Below are positions 11,793 through 21,865 of a stretch of 64,000 nt of DNA, piece by piece. Position numbers and translations under genes: made by a program. The notes beneath the pieces are model-generated. The model was not told the origin of the DNA. It worked only from the letters and a program-made list of their open reading frames with translations, and ran no database searches. The DNA comes from Blepharisma stoltei. Taxonomy: Eukaryota > Ciliophora > Heterotrichea > Heterotrichida > Blepharismidae. Positions within the stretch are counted from its first letter, which is position 1; the number at the start of each line of letters is the position of its first letter. The stretch lies in the NCBI GenBank assembly GCA_914767885.1, contig CAJZBQ010000042.1:1-64000 (forward strand), given 5' to 3'.

Positions 11793-12454
11793 ATTAGTTT
11801 AGAGCTGAAATGGATAATTTGATTATAACGATAGCTTTTAATTACGAAATTCAGAGAAATATACAGGAAGAAGCTGAGATTACTTTGGAAAATAAGTGCA
11901 GAAGTTAATGCGATTAATGAGACCGTTAGAGATTAAAGTGGGTGATATTTATAAAGAAGAAAAGCTTAACAGAGCTCGGAAAATTAGAAAAAGCGGCAAT
12001 TCAAGTTTTCTATAGTTATTATATGTTGGGAAATAAAGGCTTAAGAATAAGAGAAGTAGAATATAAAAATTTTTAAATTATTTAAAAAGGGATTTTAAAT
12101 GAATATACCACTTCGAAATCCCACCAGCTTAAAAGTGTTTAATAAAATATCGATTTTTATATTTAAATAAGGAAGTCAAAATTAATATAAGAAAATTTCT
12201 ATTTTGAAAAACCTGATATCCTTCAGAAAATCTTTGCAAGTAGAATTTTATATTTTCTAAATATTTAAGATACGTCTATACTGATAAAGAGATATTTCAG
12301 CTCTTAGGATTATAAACTCTTATATTACTATTCAATTTATAGCAATACAAAAATATGAAAATAAGGCAATTATCGTTAAATTATATGCAGCTATCCTAAT
12401 TTTACCTAAAGCCTATGACAAAAACTGGATACCATTTCTAACTTCTAATGTAAA
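11793..12454. other. Intergenic spacer between divergent genes
   Basis: AT-rich sequence between the start of the kinase gene and the plus-strand gene at 12455. It must hold both promoters. I see no gene, RNA or shared repeat. Confidence 0.6.
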
Positions 12455-13120
12455 ATGGAGCCTCGGCTGAAAAAGACCTATCAAGATCATCTTAACGCCA
12501 ACGCAAAACGAATTATTTGTCGATTTAAATCTAAAGTTGGCCACACAATGTCGAAATCCCTTCTTGAAAAGCTTCCAAAACCTCAAACATCAAAACCATC
12601 AGTTCTATCTCACACTAACAGTAATCATCCATTCTCAACAGCAATCCCTTCATATCCTCGCTTACAAAAATTACCAATCTCCCATAGCTTCAAGCAAAAA
12701 CCTAAGTCTTCACAGACCATGAGAAGCACTTCCCAAGAGTCAAAACCAACCCTAAGGCTAAATCTCAAAGAAATTCTTCACAAAAAATCATTTGAAAATC
12801 CAAAATCAGATCGGCTTATTTACATCCAGCCTATCCCTAAACCTTTAAAGCATAGCAAAGCTATGAGTCTTGAAAACTCATTTGCAGGGCCAATCCCTAA
12901 AATTTGTAAAACAAGCCGAGAATATATAAATACATCAAAAGATGATAAAGAAAACGTTGAGGAAAACTATGATATTTATAGGACAGAAATACTAGAAATA
13001 TCAAAGGAGAAATTATTAAAGTCGCCTAATATCCAAGCTCTTTGTAAAAACAGCTTTGAAATGTCTTTAGAAGAACTAGAGCCCAAGCTCACTATGTTTT
13101 ATAACAGTTTACCATTATAA
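12455..13120 (+). CDS. Basic, low-complexity protein of unknown function
   Basis: A 221-residue product is rich in Lys, Ser and Pro, predicted disordered for about 150 residues, with a more ordered acidic C-terminus (DDKENVEENYDIY, then helical segments to residue 221). No family recognised. Codon use and composition resemble neighbouring genes, and the frame is far longer than chance in this AT-rich DNA. It converges on the next gene with only two bases between the stop codons, so the two share 3' flanks. Confidence 0.6.
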   Translation: MEPRLKKTYQDHLNANAKRIICRFKSKVGHTMSKSLLEKLPKPQTSKPSVLSHTNSNHPFSTAIPSYPRLQKLPISHSFKQKPKSSQTMRSTSQESKPTLRLNLKEILHKKSFENPKSDRLIYIQPIPKPLKHSKAMSLENSFAGPIPKICKTSREYINTSKDDKENVEENYDIYRTEILEISKEKLLKSPNIQALCKNSFEMSLEELEPKLTMFYNSLPL

Positions 13121-13122
13121 AT

Positions 13123-13815
13123 TTACATGTTAATTTTAACATACTCTTCTCGCAGTTTTCGAATTTCTTCTTGTCTTTTCAAGTCAAGCTCTTGGCTTAC
13201 TTTTTCGATTTCTTCGTCCATATCATATTTCATTTGTTCCATAACTTTTACAATTAGGCCTTGCTGGCCTTCAATTTCGCCTTGTCCTTCTAATTCTCTC
13301 ATTTGTACTTCATATGCAATTTTTATTTCTGAAATTTTATTTACTTTTTCATTCAAACTTCGGTCCATTATGGCTTCTAAATCCCTTATCAGCCCTTGGT
13401 CAATGATTTTTCTGTTTCTTTCAGAATTTATTCGCTTTTGTATGATATCTGGGTCGTCTTCTTCTAAAATTTCAATTTCTAATTTCGGCTTTGGCCTTGG
13501 GGGTTTTTTAGTGTATTTTTGAGGATTTAAAGCTTGGGTAACCTGAGGCTTCTGCAGCATCTTATGCATTCGTTCCTGAATTTCATGGAATCTTAAATCT
13601 TCGTTAATTTCAAAACTTTCTATAGCTTTGGAATATAAAGCTATAAGCTCATGAATAGTTTTTAATTCGAAATTTTTTTCTAGTTCCTTTTCTTTAATAT
13701 CGATTTGTAGCAAAAGGATTTGAATTGGCTTTGAAACGGCAGCTTCAATAATTCTTACATCTGGGCATTTGCTTCGGTCTCGGGTAGATCTTTTGTTAGA
13801 AAGGCGTCTCGACAT
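13123..13815 (-). CDS. Coiled-coil protein of unknown function
   Basis: A 230-residue product has a basic N-terminus (about 25 residues, Arg and Ser rich), a helical region around 25-90, a Pro and Lys linker (KKPPRPKPK) followed by an acidic patch, and a coiled coil from about 120 to 225 with repeated Glu, Lys and Arg heptads. No diagnostic motif is visible; such proteins are common in ciliary and basal-body structures, which is only a guess. The start is the first ATG of the frame. Confidence 0.6.
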   Translation of the reverse strand: MSRRLSNKRSTRDRSKCPDVRIIEAAVSKPIQILLLQIDIKEKELEKNFELKTIHELIALYSKAIESFEINEDLRFHEIQERMHKMLQKPQVTQALNPQKYTKKPPRPKPKLEIEILEEDDPDIIQKRINSERNRKIIDQGLIRDLEAIMDRSLNEKVNKISEIKIAYEVQMRELEGQGEIEGQQGLIVKVMEQMKYDMDEEIEKVSQELDLKRQEEIRKLREEYVKINM

Positions 13816-14495
13816 GGATTGCAGATTAATTATTTATTTTTTTGAGTAAATGGAAACATAGGAAAATGCTTGCAGACAAAACCATTGAATATTGAGGAAA
13901 ATTTAAAAATTAAAGTATTAAAATTTTATTCGTAAACATATGGAAATATTGTTAAAATTCAAATTAATAGGTAAGAAAAACCGATTTAAGCTTTGAATAA
14001 AGAGGGAAAACAATATAATTAAATAAGAGAACAATATTATGGAGAAAGTGAATGGGAATTAAGATGATATTAATATAAAGTTAAATTAAGTATATTTTTT
14101 CATTATTCTCCAGATTATATTTAATTAAAATTTCAATTAGTAGCTTAATTTAAAGAAATCTTTCTTTCTGCAACTCAAGCCCCCAGCACTTAAAATTTTA
14201 GTTTCAGATTGGATCTGACTATATAGGAGACAATAAGATGCCACGTGCTAATTAACAGAGATAGAAAACCGCTTAGTTTTCACATCGTCACTTCTAAAAC
14301 CCACAGGCTAAAAACAGTCAGTTTATTTTTAAATTATCTAATAATCAATAACCAAAAATTAATAATAACACATATATATATATTTAATCACAACTATTCA
14401 AGAAAACATTATTATATCGATAAATATAATCTTCTATCTAAAATTTCAGATTTATCAGCACATTATTTCCTTGAACTCGCCATGCTACTCTGCCG
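13816..14495. other. Intergenic spacer
   Basis: AT-rich sequence with no supported gene. An antisense open frame partly overlaps the following gene and is best explained as its shadow. Confidence 0.5.
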
Positions 14496-15272
14496 TCACA
14501 GTCTTCTTTTCCTACTCGAGCTATTCTCAAACATCCCAAACGAAACATCATACGGGCTTTCTTCTTCCCCCTTTTCATTTTCCGTCATTAATTTTTTAAT
14601 TCTTTCATACGCGTCCGCATTACTCTCACTTCTCTCCACTCCTCCTTCATATATCGAAATTTCTCCACTTTGTGGAAGTACTGTGCTTTCGCTGCCATAC
14701 GATTCAGACTCGCTTGTATTACAATGTTTTTGGTATGCGTTTGTATTGAAATTCGGTGTCTTTAAATCTCGCCTTGTCATTCCTTCGCAGTTCCTTTGGG
14801 ATTTTAATAATAAATCTTTTTCCATATTCGGTATTCTTATTTTTGTTTTCGGGGAGAAAGGAATTAGGCTCTTTCTTGAGGAAGTTTCTATTATAGGAGC
14901 CAAAAGATCATAAGCTGAGTTATTCCGGCTTAATGCAATTTTTGGTTTATTTGGGGTCCTGGAAGAAAGGCACGGGGACTGGATATTTAATTTAAGCTTG
15001 GAAGGCAGCGACATCTTGGGTGCTGGGAGATTGCAAATAGAGTTCCTAGAGGCGCTTTTTTTGGGAGGGCAAGAGGGGCGAAGAGTTGGGACGCCAAGAC
15101 CTGCTTGGCGCATGTTAAGGAATGGGTCTTTTACAGAAGAAGACTTCGAAAGAGTTTGAAACTCATTAGGAGAGTTAATTTCTGAAAAAGAATACTTATG
15201 ACTGCTCTGAATTGAGGTGTCTATATTTTTTGCTCGGATTTTGATTCTTGAATTGGAATGACTTTGTTTCAT
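14496..15272 (-). CDS. Ser-rich disordered protein of unknown function
   Basis: A 258-residue product is Ser, Asn and Pro rich throughout, with scattered basic patches and a more acidic C-terminal third (SESESYGSEST). No folded domain or family motif is visible. It ends SSSRKRRL, a basic tail that could be a nuclear signal. The frame is open and bounded by an ATG 16 bases downstream of a dispersed TA-flanked repeat, which is probably in the 5' flank. Confidence 0.55.
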   Translation of the reverse strand: MKQSHSNSRIKIRAKNIDTSIQSSHKYSFSEINSPNEFQTLSKSSSVKDPFLNMRQAGLGVPTLRPSCPPKKSASRNSICNLPAPKMSLPSKLKLNIQSPCLSSRTPNKPKIALSRNNSAYDLLAPIIETSSRKSLIPFSPKTKIRIPNMEKDLLLKSQRNCEGMTRRDLKTPNFNTNAYQKHCNTSESESYGSESTVLPQSGEISIYEGGVERSESNADAYERIKKLMTENEKGEEESPYDVSFGMFENSSSRKRRL

Positions 15273-15288
15273 TTTGAGGTTTTATTTA

Positions 15289-15570
15289 CTCCCACCTCTG
15301 TAAGCGACAAAAAATTTGTCCTGTGGAGGGGGTTAATTTTTTTTTTCAAAATTTAAAAAAATCCTTACTAGGAAAATTAAGAAGTAAAAAATTAAATTTA
15401 ATTTGCAAAATCATGCTTTAAATAAAACCGAATTAGCAAGAGATTTCATTATACTAACTATCAAAATATTTTTTCATAAATTTTATATTAAAAACATTTT
15501 GTTTGCTCACGAGGGTGGATTTTTACCTAAAAATAGGGATTCTCCAATGGCTTTTTCGCCCACGGGGAGT
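15289..15570. mobile_element. Dispersed TA-flanked repeat family (ACTCCC ends), copy 1
   Basis: TA at 15287-15288 and 15571-15572 flank an element starting CTCCCACCTCTGTAAGCGAC and ending CCCACGGGGAGT. The interior is AT-rich and shares long blocks (for example TTTCATTATACTAA) with the copies at 21022-21410 and 57070-57363. It lies just upstream of the gene at 14496-15272. Confidence 0.7.
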
Positions 15571-15775
15571 TAAATAATTATTTTCCCTTATTATCTTTGT
15601 GTTAGTTATTTACAATTAATTTGCAATGCTCTTTAATTGATCAGTATATATGCGAATTTTTATAAATTTATTATTCTGCTTAAAGCAATAAACGGACAGT
15701 TCAGTCTGTTAATATTTATTATTGTTGAAGGTAAAATTATAATAGATAATATCCATTAGAATTGAAATTTATATA

Positions 15776-16162
15776 ATGACAAATTATCAAAAATTATATC
15801 GAGGTAATAAAAATTACTTTATTGGACGAATGTCTGATAAAAATGCTCGTTTGGTTGTAAAGAAAATTAAATTAAGCAATGGGTCAAGCGGGACTGAAGA
15901 AGGAAATAAGTACGCAAACAAAGATAGATGAGCCAGAAAACACAGAGAAAATTATAGATTTATTGTTGATATCGTCTGGATTGCGATCATCTTTATGTTT
16001 GGTATTATAATGAGTGCCAAACTAGCGCTAGGCGCAATGATCTTATTTTGGGCGTACCATCATCAACTATTCAGAAGAAAGAAATCAAAAGACAAATATT
16101 TTTACTATAAAACAACGTTAGAAACAGTGATGGAAGTGACTGATGAGTCAGACATAGAATAA
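15776..16162 (+). CDS. Small two-helix membrane protein
   Basis: A 128-residue product is read through one TGA as Trp (KDRWARKHR). Residues about 1-65 are basic and soluble; about 66-100 form two short hydrophobic segments (IVDIVWIAIIFMFGIIM and LALGAMILFWAYH) separated by a tight turn, giving a membrane hairpin; the tail is basic then acidic. No family recognised. TAA ends the frame. With the standard code it would look like two unconvincing fragments, which is why it is easily missed. Confidence 0.6.
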
Positions 16163-16854
16163 TTAATGATAGAAATTGTGCTAAATGTTGGGTATATAGG
16201 AAAACTAAATTTTAAACTAATTTAGCATCAATAAATGTGAACATTCAATTGATTATGATATGATTGATTTTTAATATGTAATCATACGTAGGATAGATAT
16301 ACTCAATGAAATGGCTTTAGATATATGATTCAAATTTAGTGAAATGAGAATTTTCTATTAATTTATGGGATTTTTCTGATGAATAAAACCAAAATTAATA
16401 AAATAGCCAAAATAATAGAACTAAGAAGTATATAGCTTTCATAGAAAAATAATTTATTAAGAACTAGAAAAAATAATTACTATATATGCTTTTTTTAATT
16501 GATAATAATTTGGAGCTATTCGGTGTTTATTTCACAATTTTTGATATTCCTGTTACTCACTATCAATAATCTAATTTTAGCTCTATTAATAAATTGCTTA
16601 TATTCCAAGCACTAAGATATTTATTTTATTCATCCTGAATTTTAATAAATATTGCCCTTATTTTTTAATAAAATCCAAAGATAATTTAGAAAAGAATTTT
16701 CTTCATATCAAAAAACCCCCAAATATATTAATTAAATATTCAACAAAAGAGTAGCCTCTAATTACTTATGAAAAAAATTATAAGTTTTGCATCACCAAAT
16801 ACCAAGTAAATTTATTTGAAAAAATCATCCATATTCCATTTAATTCAATAAATT
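16163..16854. other. Intergenic AT-rich spacer
   Basis: About 690 bp of very AT-rich DNA with no supported gene, RNA or shared repeat. The short stretch before 16855 must carry the promoter of the lipase gene. Confidence 0.55.
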
Positions 16855-19553
16855 ATGGTGGAACGTATTAAAAGCCTCGTTATAAGATGTGAAAGTGTAC
16901 GAAATCTTTCAATTTCTGAAGATAGCGTAAACGAAGTAAAAGAAATCTATGCTGTAAGTAAAGAAATAAGCAATAAGTTATATAGAAAACTTATCAGTCT
17001 CGTTTGGGATGTTGGAGACATTATTCTGTATCAGCAGCAGCTCAAAAAAGCTCGGGATTGGAAAAGCTGACACTCTGCTGCCGAACAAATAGACAGGATT
17101 GAAGGCAAGGATGAGTGGAAAAAACGTGAGCAAAGCCCGCTTTATGACTATAGGCTCCTTCGTCGACGGCTGAAACTGATTCGCAGTCTTCGGCAGCAAG
17201 ATGATATTCCAGCCTTGGTTCATCACCTTCGTTCAGGCCTTCTACGTGGATTAGGTGGAAGTTTAAATTCAACTTTATATACGAAAACTCTAGTAGATAC
17301 CAAACAATTGATCGTGGAGTATCAAGATGAAGTTTCAAATGCCTTGCGACATGTTTTGCACTCCCCGAAATACCCACTTCTAGAGAAAGTGAAATTTTTT
17401 TCAGCATCAAGATATGCCTTTGGAAAAACTGCGCTCCTTATGAGCGGAGGCGGAGGCTTAGGACTTTACCATTTAGGAGTTGTCAAAGCTTTATACGACC
17501 AAGGACTACTGCCCAGAATTATATGCGGAACTTCAGCTGGCTCCATGGTCGCTTCATTTATTGGAACTACAAAATGAGAAGACATTCCTAAATGGTTTGG
17601 AAAAGGAGCTTTAAAATACGGCCCTTTTGAAGGACTTGCTAAAGGCTCAGTTCAGCGAAAAATAAGAAGACTATTCAAACAAGGCCACCTTATGGACAGC
17701 AAAACACTTGAAGTCTTTTTAAGGGCAAATCTCGGAGAAGTCACCTTTGAAGAAGCTTATGAAGCAACAGGCATTATATTAAATATAACTGTAAGCGAGT
17801 CTGGAAGTTTTGACGACTTCCGGCTGCTGAACTATTTAACAGCTCCTCACGTCTTAGTGTGAAGCGCTGCTTTGGCATCGTGTGCTATTCCTTTTGTATT
17901 CCAAAGCGTGGAGCTTAAATGTAAAGATTATAATGGCCAAACCGTCCCTTTCCACCCAAGCGGCCTGAAATTCATTGATGGGACTATAAAAGCAGATTTG
18001 CCAACACAAAAGCTTGCAGAAATGTTTAATGTGAACGCTTTTATAGTTTCCCAAACAAACCCATGGGTGTTACCATTTTTGACACCAGAGGACGGAGGCG
18101 GGACTTGGGGCGACAGCTTTAAATTCAAACTGTTTAAGGCTGTTAAAAGGCTGATTATGATGGAATTCAGACATAGAGTTCAGCAGTTGAATCTGTTGGA
18201 TTTAAGCAGCACTTTGACGTGGTTTTTGAGTATTTTTACTCAGGAGTACAGAGGCCATGTGACGATTTGGCCAGTTCCTGGATCTATGTCAAATGATCGT
18301 GAACTCTTGATAGTATGACATTTTCTAGGGAATTTTTTTTGATAGTGAGGCATTCAATCAAGAACTATTAAATCTTGACCAATTTGGGCTCTATTAAAAA
18401 ATGTTTTGACCAAAATTTCTTCGATGAAATGCACTTACTTAATTTATTAATTTTACCTGCCTCCAGTTGGGCCTCTAGTTGCCGAGAAACGATTTTTTTC
18501 TCTGTCTTGTCATTACTCTCGAACTTGTGTCGGGACTAGCAGTCTGTTTGGCTCTTTCAAGTTCCGTAAAGCCATTTGGGAAGCCAAAAGTACGGGAACA
18601 CAGCCTAAGGGTCCTGCCTTTCATATCAGCAAGGGAAAGAGGTAGCAACTTTGGTCAGAAATAAATGATGACGTTGACGGAAATATGTCTTTGAGGCACT
18701 CCTATTAGTAGGACCGATCCTGATAAAGCTGAAAGCAGGGCCTCTATCTTTTTTTAAATAGGCCTTAAAGGTCTGGGGATGCCTTGCTAAAGAGCGATTT
18801 TTTTTCTTTCCTGTCCCTGCCAAGTAGGTTGTCTTTCATATAGTCTTCGTCCATTAGGACACCCGACAAAGACTCTAACCTAGCAAACTAATCCTTAGGC
18901 TCGGGGGTCTCTCCAGAGAATTAAAGAATGTAAAATTTTGGTTGGGCCTTACATTTACACCTGGTGTATACGCACCCAGTGTAATTAAATTAGTCCGGCT
19001 AGTGGGGTTCGCTTATGGCCATAAAATCTTTATCTTAATCACCTTTTTCTTCTTGCATGTAAAAATCTAACTCAATAATAGTAAAGGTTGGGTGAGGGAA
19101 AAGGAATTCACTGAGTGAGTTACTTTTTTATCCTTATATTTTATTATTCGATGAAATGCACACTATTAAAGTGCACGATCATTGGACCTGCGCCCAGTTC
19201 CTTCACTTAAAGACTATGTCAATATTTTGTCAAACCCAACGGATGAAGACATTCAAAGATGTGTGAGGAAAGGACAGTTAAGGACTTTCCCTAAGATTAA
19301 TATGCTGAAATCGATAATGGTGATTGAGAAAACGTTTGAGTCCTGCTATCATGAGCTGAGAGACAGAATTCATGCCCAAGATCGACGATCAAGGTTTTCA
19401 TTTGATGGGCAGCCTGAAGAAACCATGCTAAAAGAAAGCTTGTACCAAGCTGAGTTTGATATATACTGTTTTAAAATGATTTCTACAACTTTACTAATGC
19501 TTTTACTATCAATCAGAGCCCAATCTCCTAAAGTATATTTATTGCTAAAATAA
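16855..19553 (+). CDS. Patatin-domain lipase of the SDP1/TGL3-5 triacylglycerol lipase family
   Basis: With a 923-bp insertion removed and TGA read as Trp, the product is about 591 residues. The patatin domain covers about 190-430: oxyanion loop SGGGGLGLYHLGVVKAL, nucleophile elbow GTSAGS, and the catalytic Asp in FIDGT. This Ser/Asp dyad hydrolyses triacylglycerol on lipid droplets in plants and yeast. The N-terminal half, with YDYRLLRRRL, and the C-terminal block GHVTIWPVPSLKDY are conserved in the same subfamily. Trp in KWEDIPKWFG and VLVWSAALASCAIPF are TGA codons at family Trp or aromatic positions. The insertion lies between WPVP and SLKDY. Confidence 0.9.
18280..19193. mobile_element. 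Composite insertion in the lipase gene with 9-bp target duplication
   Basis: CCAGTTCCT at 18271-18279 and 19194-19202 flanks the insertion, and deleting one copy plus the interior restores the reading frame at WPVP|SLKDY. The outer element is about 187 bp once the inner one (18435-19146) is subtracted; its ends are imperfect inverted repeats sharing AATGATCGTG. Unlike most insertions here the duplicated target contains no TA. Confidence 0.75.
18435..19146 (+). mobile_element. Retroposon-like element nested in the lipase-gene insertion
   Basis: A 15-bp direct repeat TTCGATGAAATGCAC (18420-18434 and 19147-19161) flanks 712 bp of mixed composition that ends TTATCCTTATATTTTATTA. Its right half, from about 18700, is clearly related to the insertion in the TPR gene at 43740-44200: shared blocks include GAAAGCAGGGCC, GGGATGCCTTGC and GTGTATACGCACCCAG. 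The second copy starts later, so it looks 5'-truncated. Confidence 0.7.
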
Positions 19554-19714
19554 ATTAACTGCTAATTCAATTGAATTTTCTATTGACTAAAAAAATATAT
19601 TAAACATAATTTATGCCAAATCAATGAAAAAAGCATAATTCCTGACATCAAAGATGAATTCGAGCACGAAGAAGTCATCGTTGATGCCCAATAACTAATA
19701 GATTATTCTTAAAT

Positions 19715-20548
19715 ATGGCTCAGTTTTTAGAACTTGAAAATTTGAAATTAAGAAGAGAGATCAAAGAACTTCAATCCGCTTTGCATGAAATAGGAAGAGA
19801 AGTGTCATATGACAAACCTCGAAAAGACTACGAAAAATTACATAGGAGAAGGGAAAGGTTGAAAAGAGAAATCGCAGAAAAAGTAAACAAAGGAATTTAC
19901 GAGCCGCCTAAATCACCAGAATTGTATGAAAAACCAAAGAAATTTGAAGAAAATTTTGAAAATGAAGAAGACTCTGATTATTTGAAAAGCTATGAAAGTG
20001 ACAGGACTTTGAAAGAAGATGAATTAAAAAGAAATGACTCGTTGCAGCTGGAATTTTTGAAGCTAAAAGCTTCAGTAGAACAAATTAATCAGTCAATAGA
20101 AAATCTGCAAGAAAATTCATTGAGAAAAAGCTCGAAAAAGCTAAAAGACTCGTTTGGGTCTTATTATTCAGATGAAAAGGGAGAACTTGAAAATGATGAA
20201 GTAATCGTTGACACAAAAACTTCAAAAAGGCTTGTAAATGTACTTTGCCAAGAAATTGAAGCTTTAAGAGCTGAAAACAGTGAGCTGAAATTACAGATGA
20301 GAAAAGTTTCAAAATCCCCTAAAAGGAAGAGAATTGAAGAAAAAAAGCCTATGAAATTCAACAGGTGACAAAGCGCCACAAGAGGCAGCTTAAAATCTCC
20401 AATGAAAATCAAAGATACAACACTAGTTTTTGAGTGCGCCCAAAATAGGCTTCATAATTGTTCTGCTTGCGACCTGCTGCTTTCTCATGGATACTCTACG
20501 AAGTGCTGCTCATCACATGGGATCACTTGTAAAAATTTTCAAAAATAA
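19715..20548 (+). CDS. Coiled-coil protein with C-terminal Cys/His cluster
   Basis: The product is 277 residues, extending through one TGA (FNRWQSATRG) beyond a 217-residue coiled-coil part. Residues 1-60 and about 105-215 form charged coiled coils. After a basic patch (KSPKRKRIEEKK) the C-terminus holds Cys and His at zinc-binding spacing: C-x6-HNCSAC, then KCCSSH and ITC. I do not recognise the family; the arrangement resembles centrosomal or basal-body coiled-coil proteins with a terminal zinc motif, but that is inference. The Cys cluster strongly supports reading TGA as sense, since it lies wholly after the TGA. Confidence 0.65.
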
Positions 20549-20646
20549 TATTTAAATTTGTATATGTCTGCTTGCACAAATAGGCTATTTTTTTATAAGC
20601 CAAATAATTTTTTTATAGTAAAATATTGTAGTATACTCAAAGTTTT

Positions 20647-21012
20647 TTAATTATTGTAAAAAGCAACATTTTGGAATCTTGGCATGTGTCTTTTGTACTC
20701 AAACTCTCGATATTGATGCTCCGCAAGTCTGGGATCTGCAATTCCGGTTTGTGGGTCAGTCCCAATTGGACGTCTGAAAAGCAGAACATGTGGCTCTGGA
20801 GGATGGGCGCCATAGTGCTGCCAGCCCTTTGTCATTTGGACTCCTTCAGATCTCCATTCATCTTCTGATAGCAGTCCTCTCTTCCTGAACTCCTTGCCCT
20901 TTTTCTTCGGAAAAATGACTTGTCTGTACTCCCAAACTGAGTCATAGTATTTTTCAGAGTATTCGATTTTGTCGTTTTCTTTATCTTCTTTCTCTTTAAT
21001 AACCTTAATCAT
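20647..21012 (-). CDS. CKS1: Cyclin-dependent kinase regulatory subunit CKS1/Suc1
   Basis: The 121-residue product matches the CKS fold: IEYSEKYYDSVWEYRQVIFPK, LLSEDEWRSEGVQMTKGW, and HYGAHPPEPHVLLFRRP, the last containing the hinge HxPEPH and the phosphate-binding residues. CKS proteins bind CDKs and dock phosphorylated substrates in the cell cycle. The C-terminus is about 30 residues longer than in yeast Suc1-type cores of animals (ends PRFQNVAFYNN). The ATG lies eight bases from the TA target of a dispersed repeat copy (21022-21410), so that element sits in the 5' flank or leader. Confidence 0.93.
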   Translation of the reverse strand: MIKVIKEKEDKENDKIEYSEKYYDSVWEYRQVIFPKKKGKEFRKRGLLSEDEWRSEGVQMTKGWQHYGAHPPEPHVLLFRRPIGTDPQTGIADPRLAEHQYREFEYKRHMPRFQNVAFYNN

Positions 21013-21021
21013 TATTATTTA

Positions 21022-21410
21022 CTCCCCCCCCCCCCCTCCGTGAGCGAACAAAAAAATTTTGTTCGCTCACGGAGGGGGGTTAATTTTTTTTTTTAAAAAA
21101 AATTTTTATATATAAATTTTATAAAAAATATTTTTTTCGAAATTTAAAAAAATCCTAATTTGCAAAAATTGGGAAGCAAATATTAATTTAATTTGCAAAA
21201 TTTATGTTTTAAAACGCAATTTGTTTAAAATTAAACAGAATTAGCTCTAGATTTCATTATACTAATTATCACTTATATATCAAAATTTTTTTCCATTAAA
21301 AAATTTTTTCTATTAAAAAAATTTTTGTTCACTCACGGAGGGTGGGTTTTTGGTCAAAAAATGGCGATTTTTCTAATGGTTTTGTTCGCTCACGGAGGGG
21401 GGGGGGGAGT
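21022..21410. mobile_element. Dispersed TA-flanked repeat family (ACTCCC ends), copy 2
   Basis: TA at 21020-21021 and 21411-21412 flank an element that begins with a C homopolymer then CTCCGTGAGCGAAC and ends GTTCGCTCACGGAGG, a G run and AGT. A second near-palindrome of GTGAGCGAAC and GTTCGCTCAC lies at its left end (21041-21075). The interior is AT-rich and almost colinear with the copy at 57070-57363. It abuts the CKS1 start. Confidence 0.75.
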
Positions 21411-21412
21411 TA

Positions 21413-21865
21413 GTATTTTCACCGCGCTTTTATAGACATCACTTCTTCAAACGAAGATTTGCTTCAAATTATTTTGATAAGAAAACATGGTGTTTTAGAA
21501 TTAGATATCAAAATTTGTTGAAATAAATGCAATAAAAAGGCTGAAAGGCTGATAGTCTTTAGATTTAGCATAGTAAACCGATTATTTATCTTTCTCGATA
21601 GAATTCAATAAGCATTTTAAGAGCTAATTTTATCAATATATAAGTAAAAAGCCCATACTTATAAAAATATGCATCGGCTATATATAGCGTTTGATTATTT
21701 GGCTTTGGTTAAAGCAACTTTAAAGATCGACTTAAAAAATAAATGAGTATTAGCTTCATCATAAGTGGAGATATAAGTAGTATAATCATAAAAGCTTTAT
21801 TTTAAAGTTAATTATAAATTATCAATAAATAGGCATTCTTTACCTTTTGTCTCTAAATAAATAAA
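21413..21865. other. Intergenic spacer upstream of the Rab gene
   Basis: AT-rich DNA with no gene or shared repeat seen; it must contain the Rab promoter. Confidence 0.5.

Noticed and set aside
14245-14913. 222-codon plus-strand frame
   Set aside because: Antisense to the gene at 14496-15272, with no domain.
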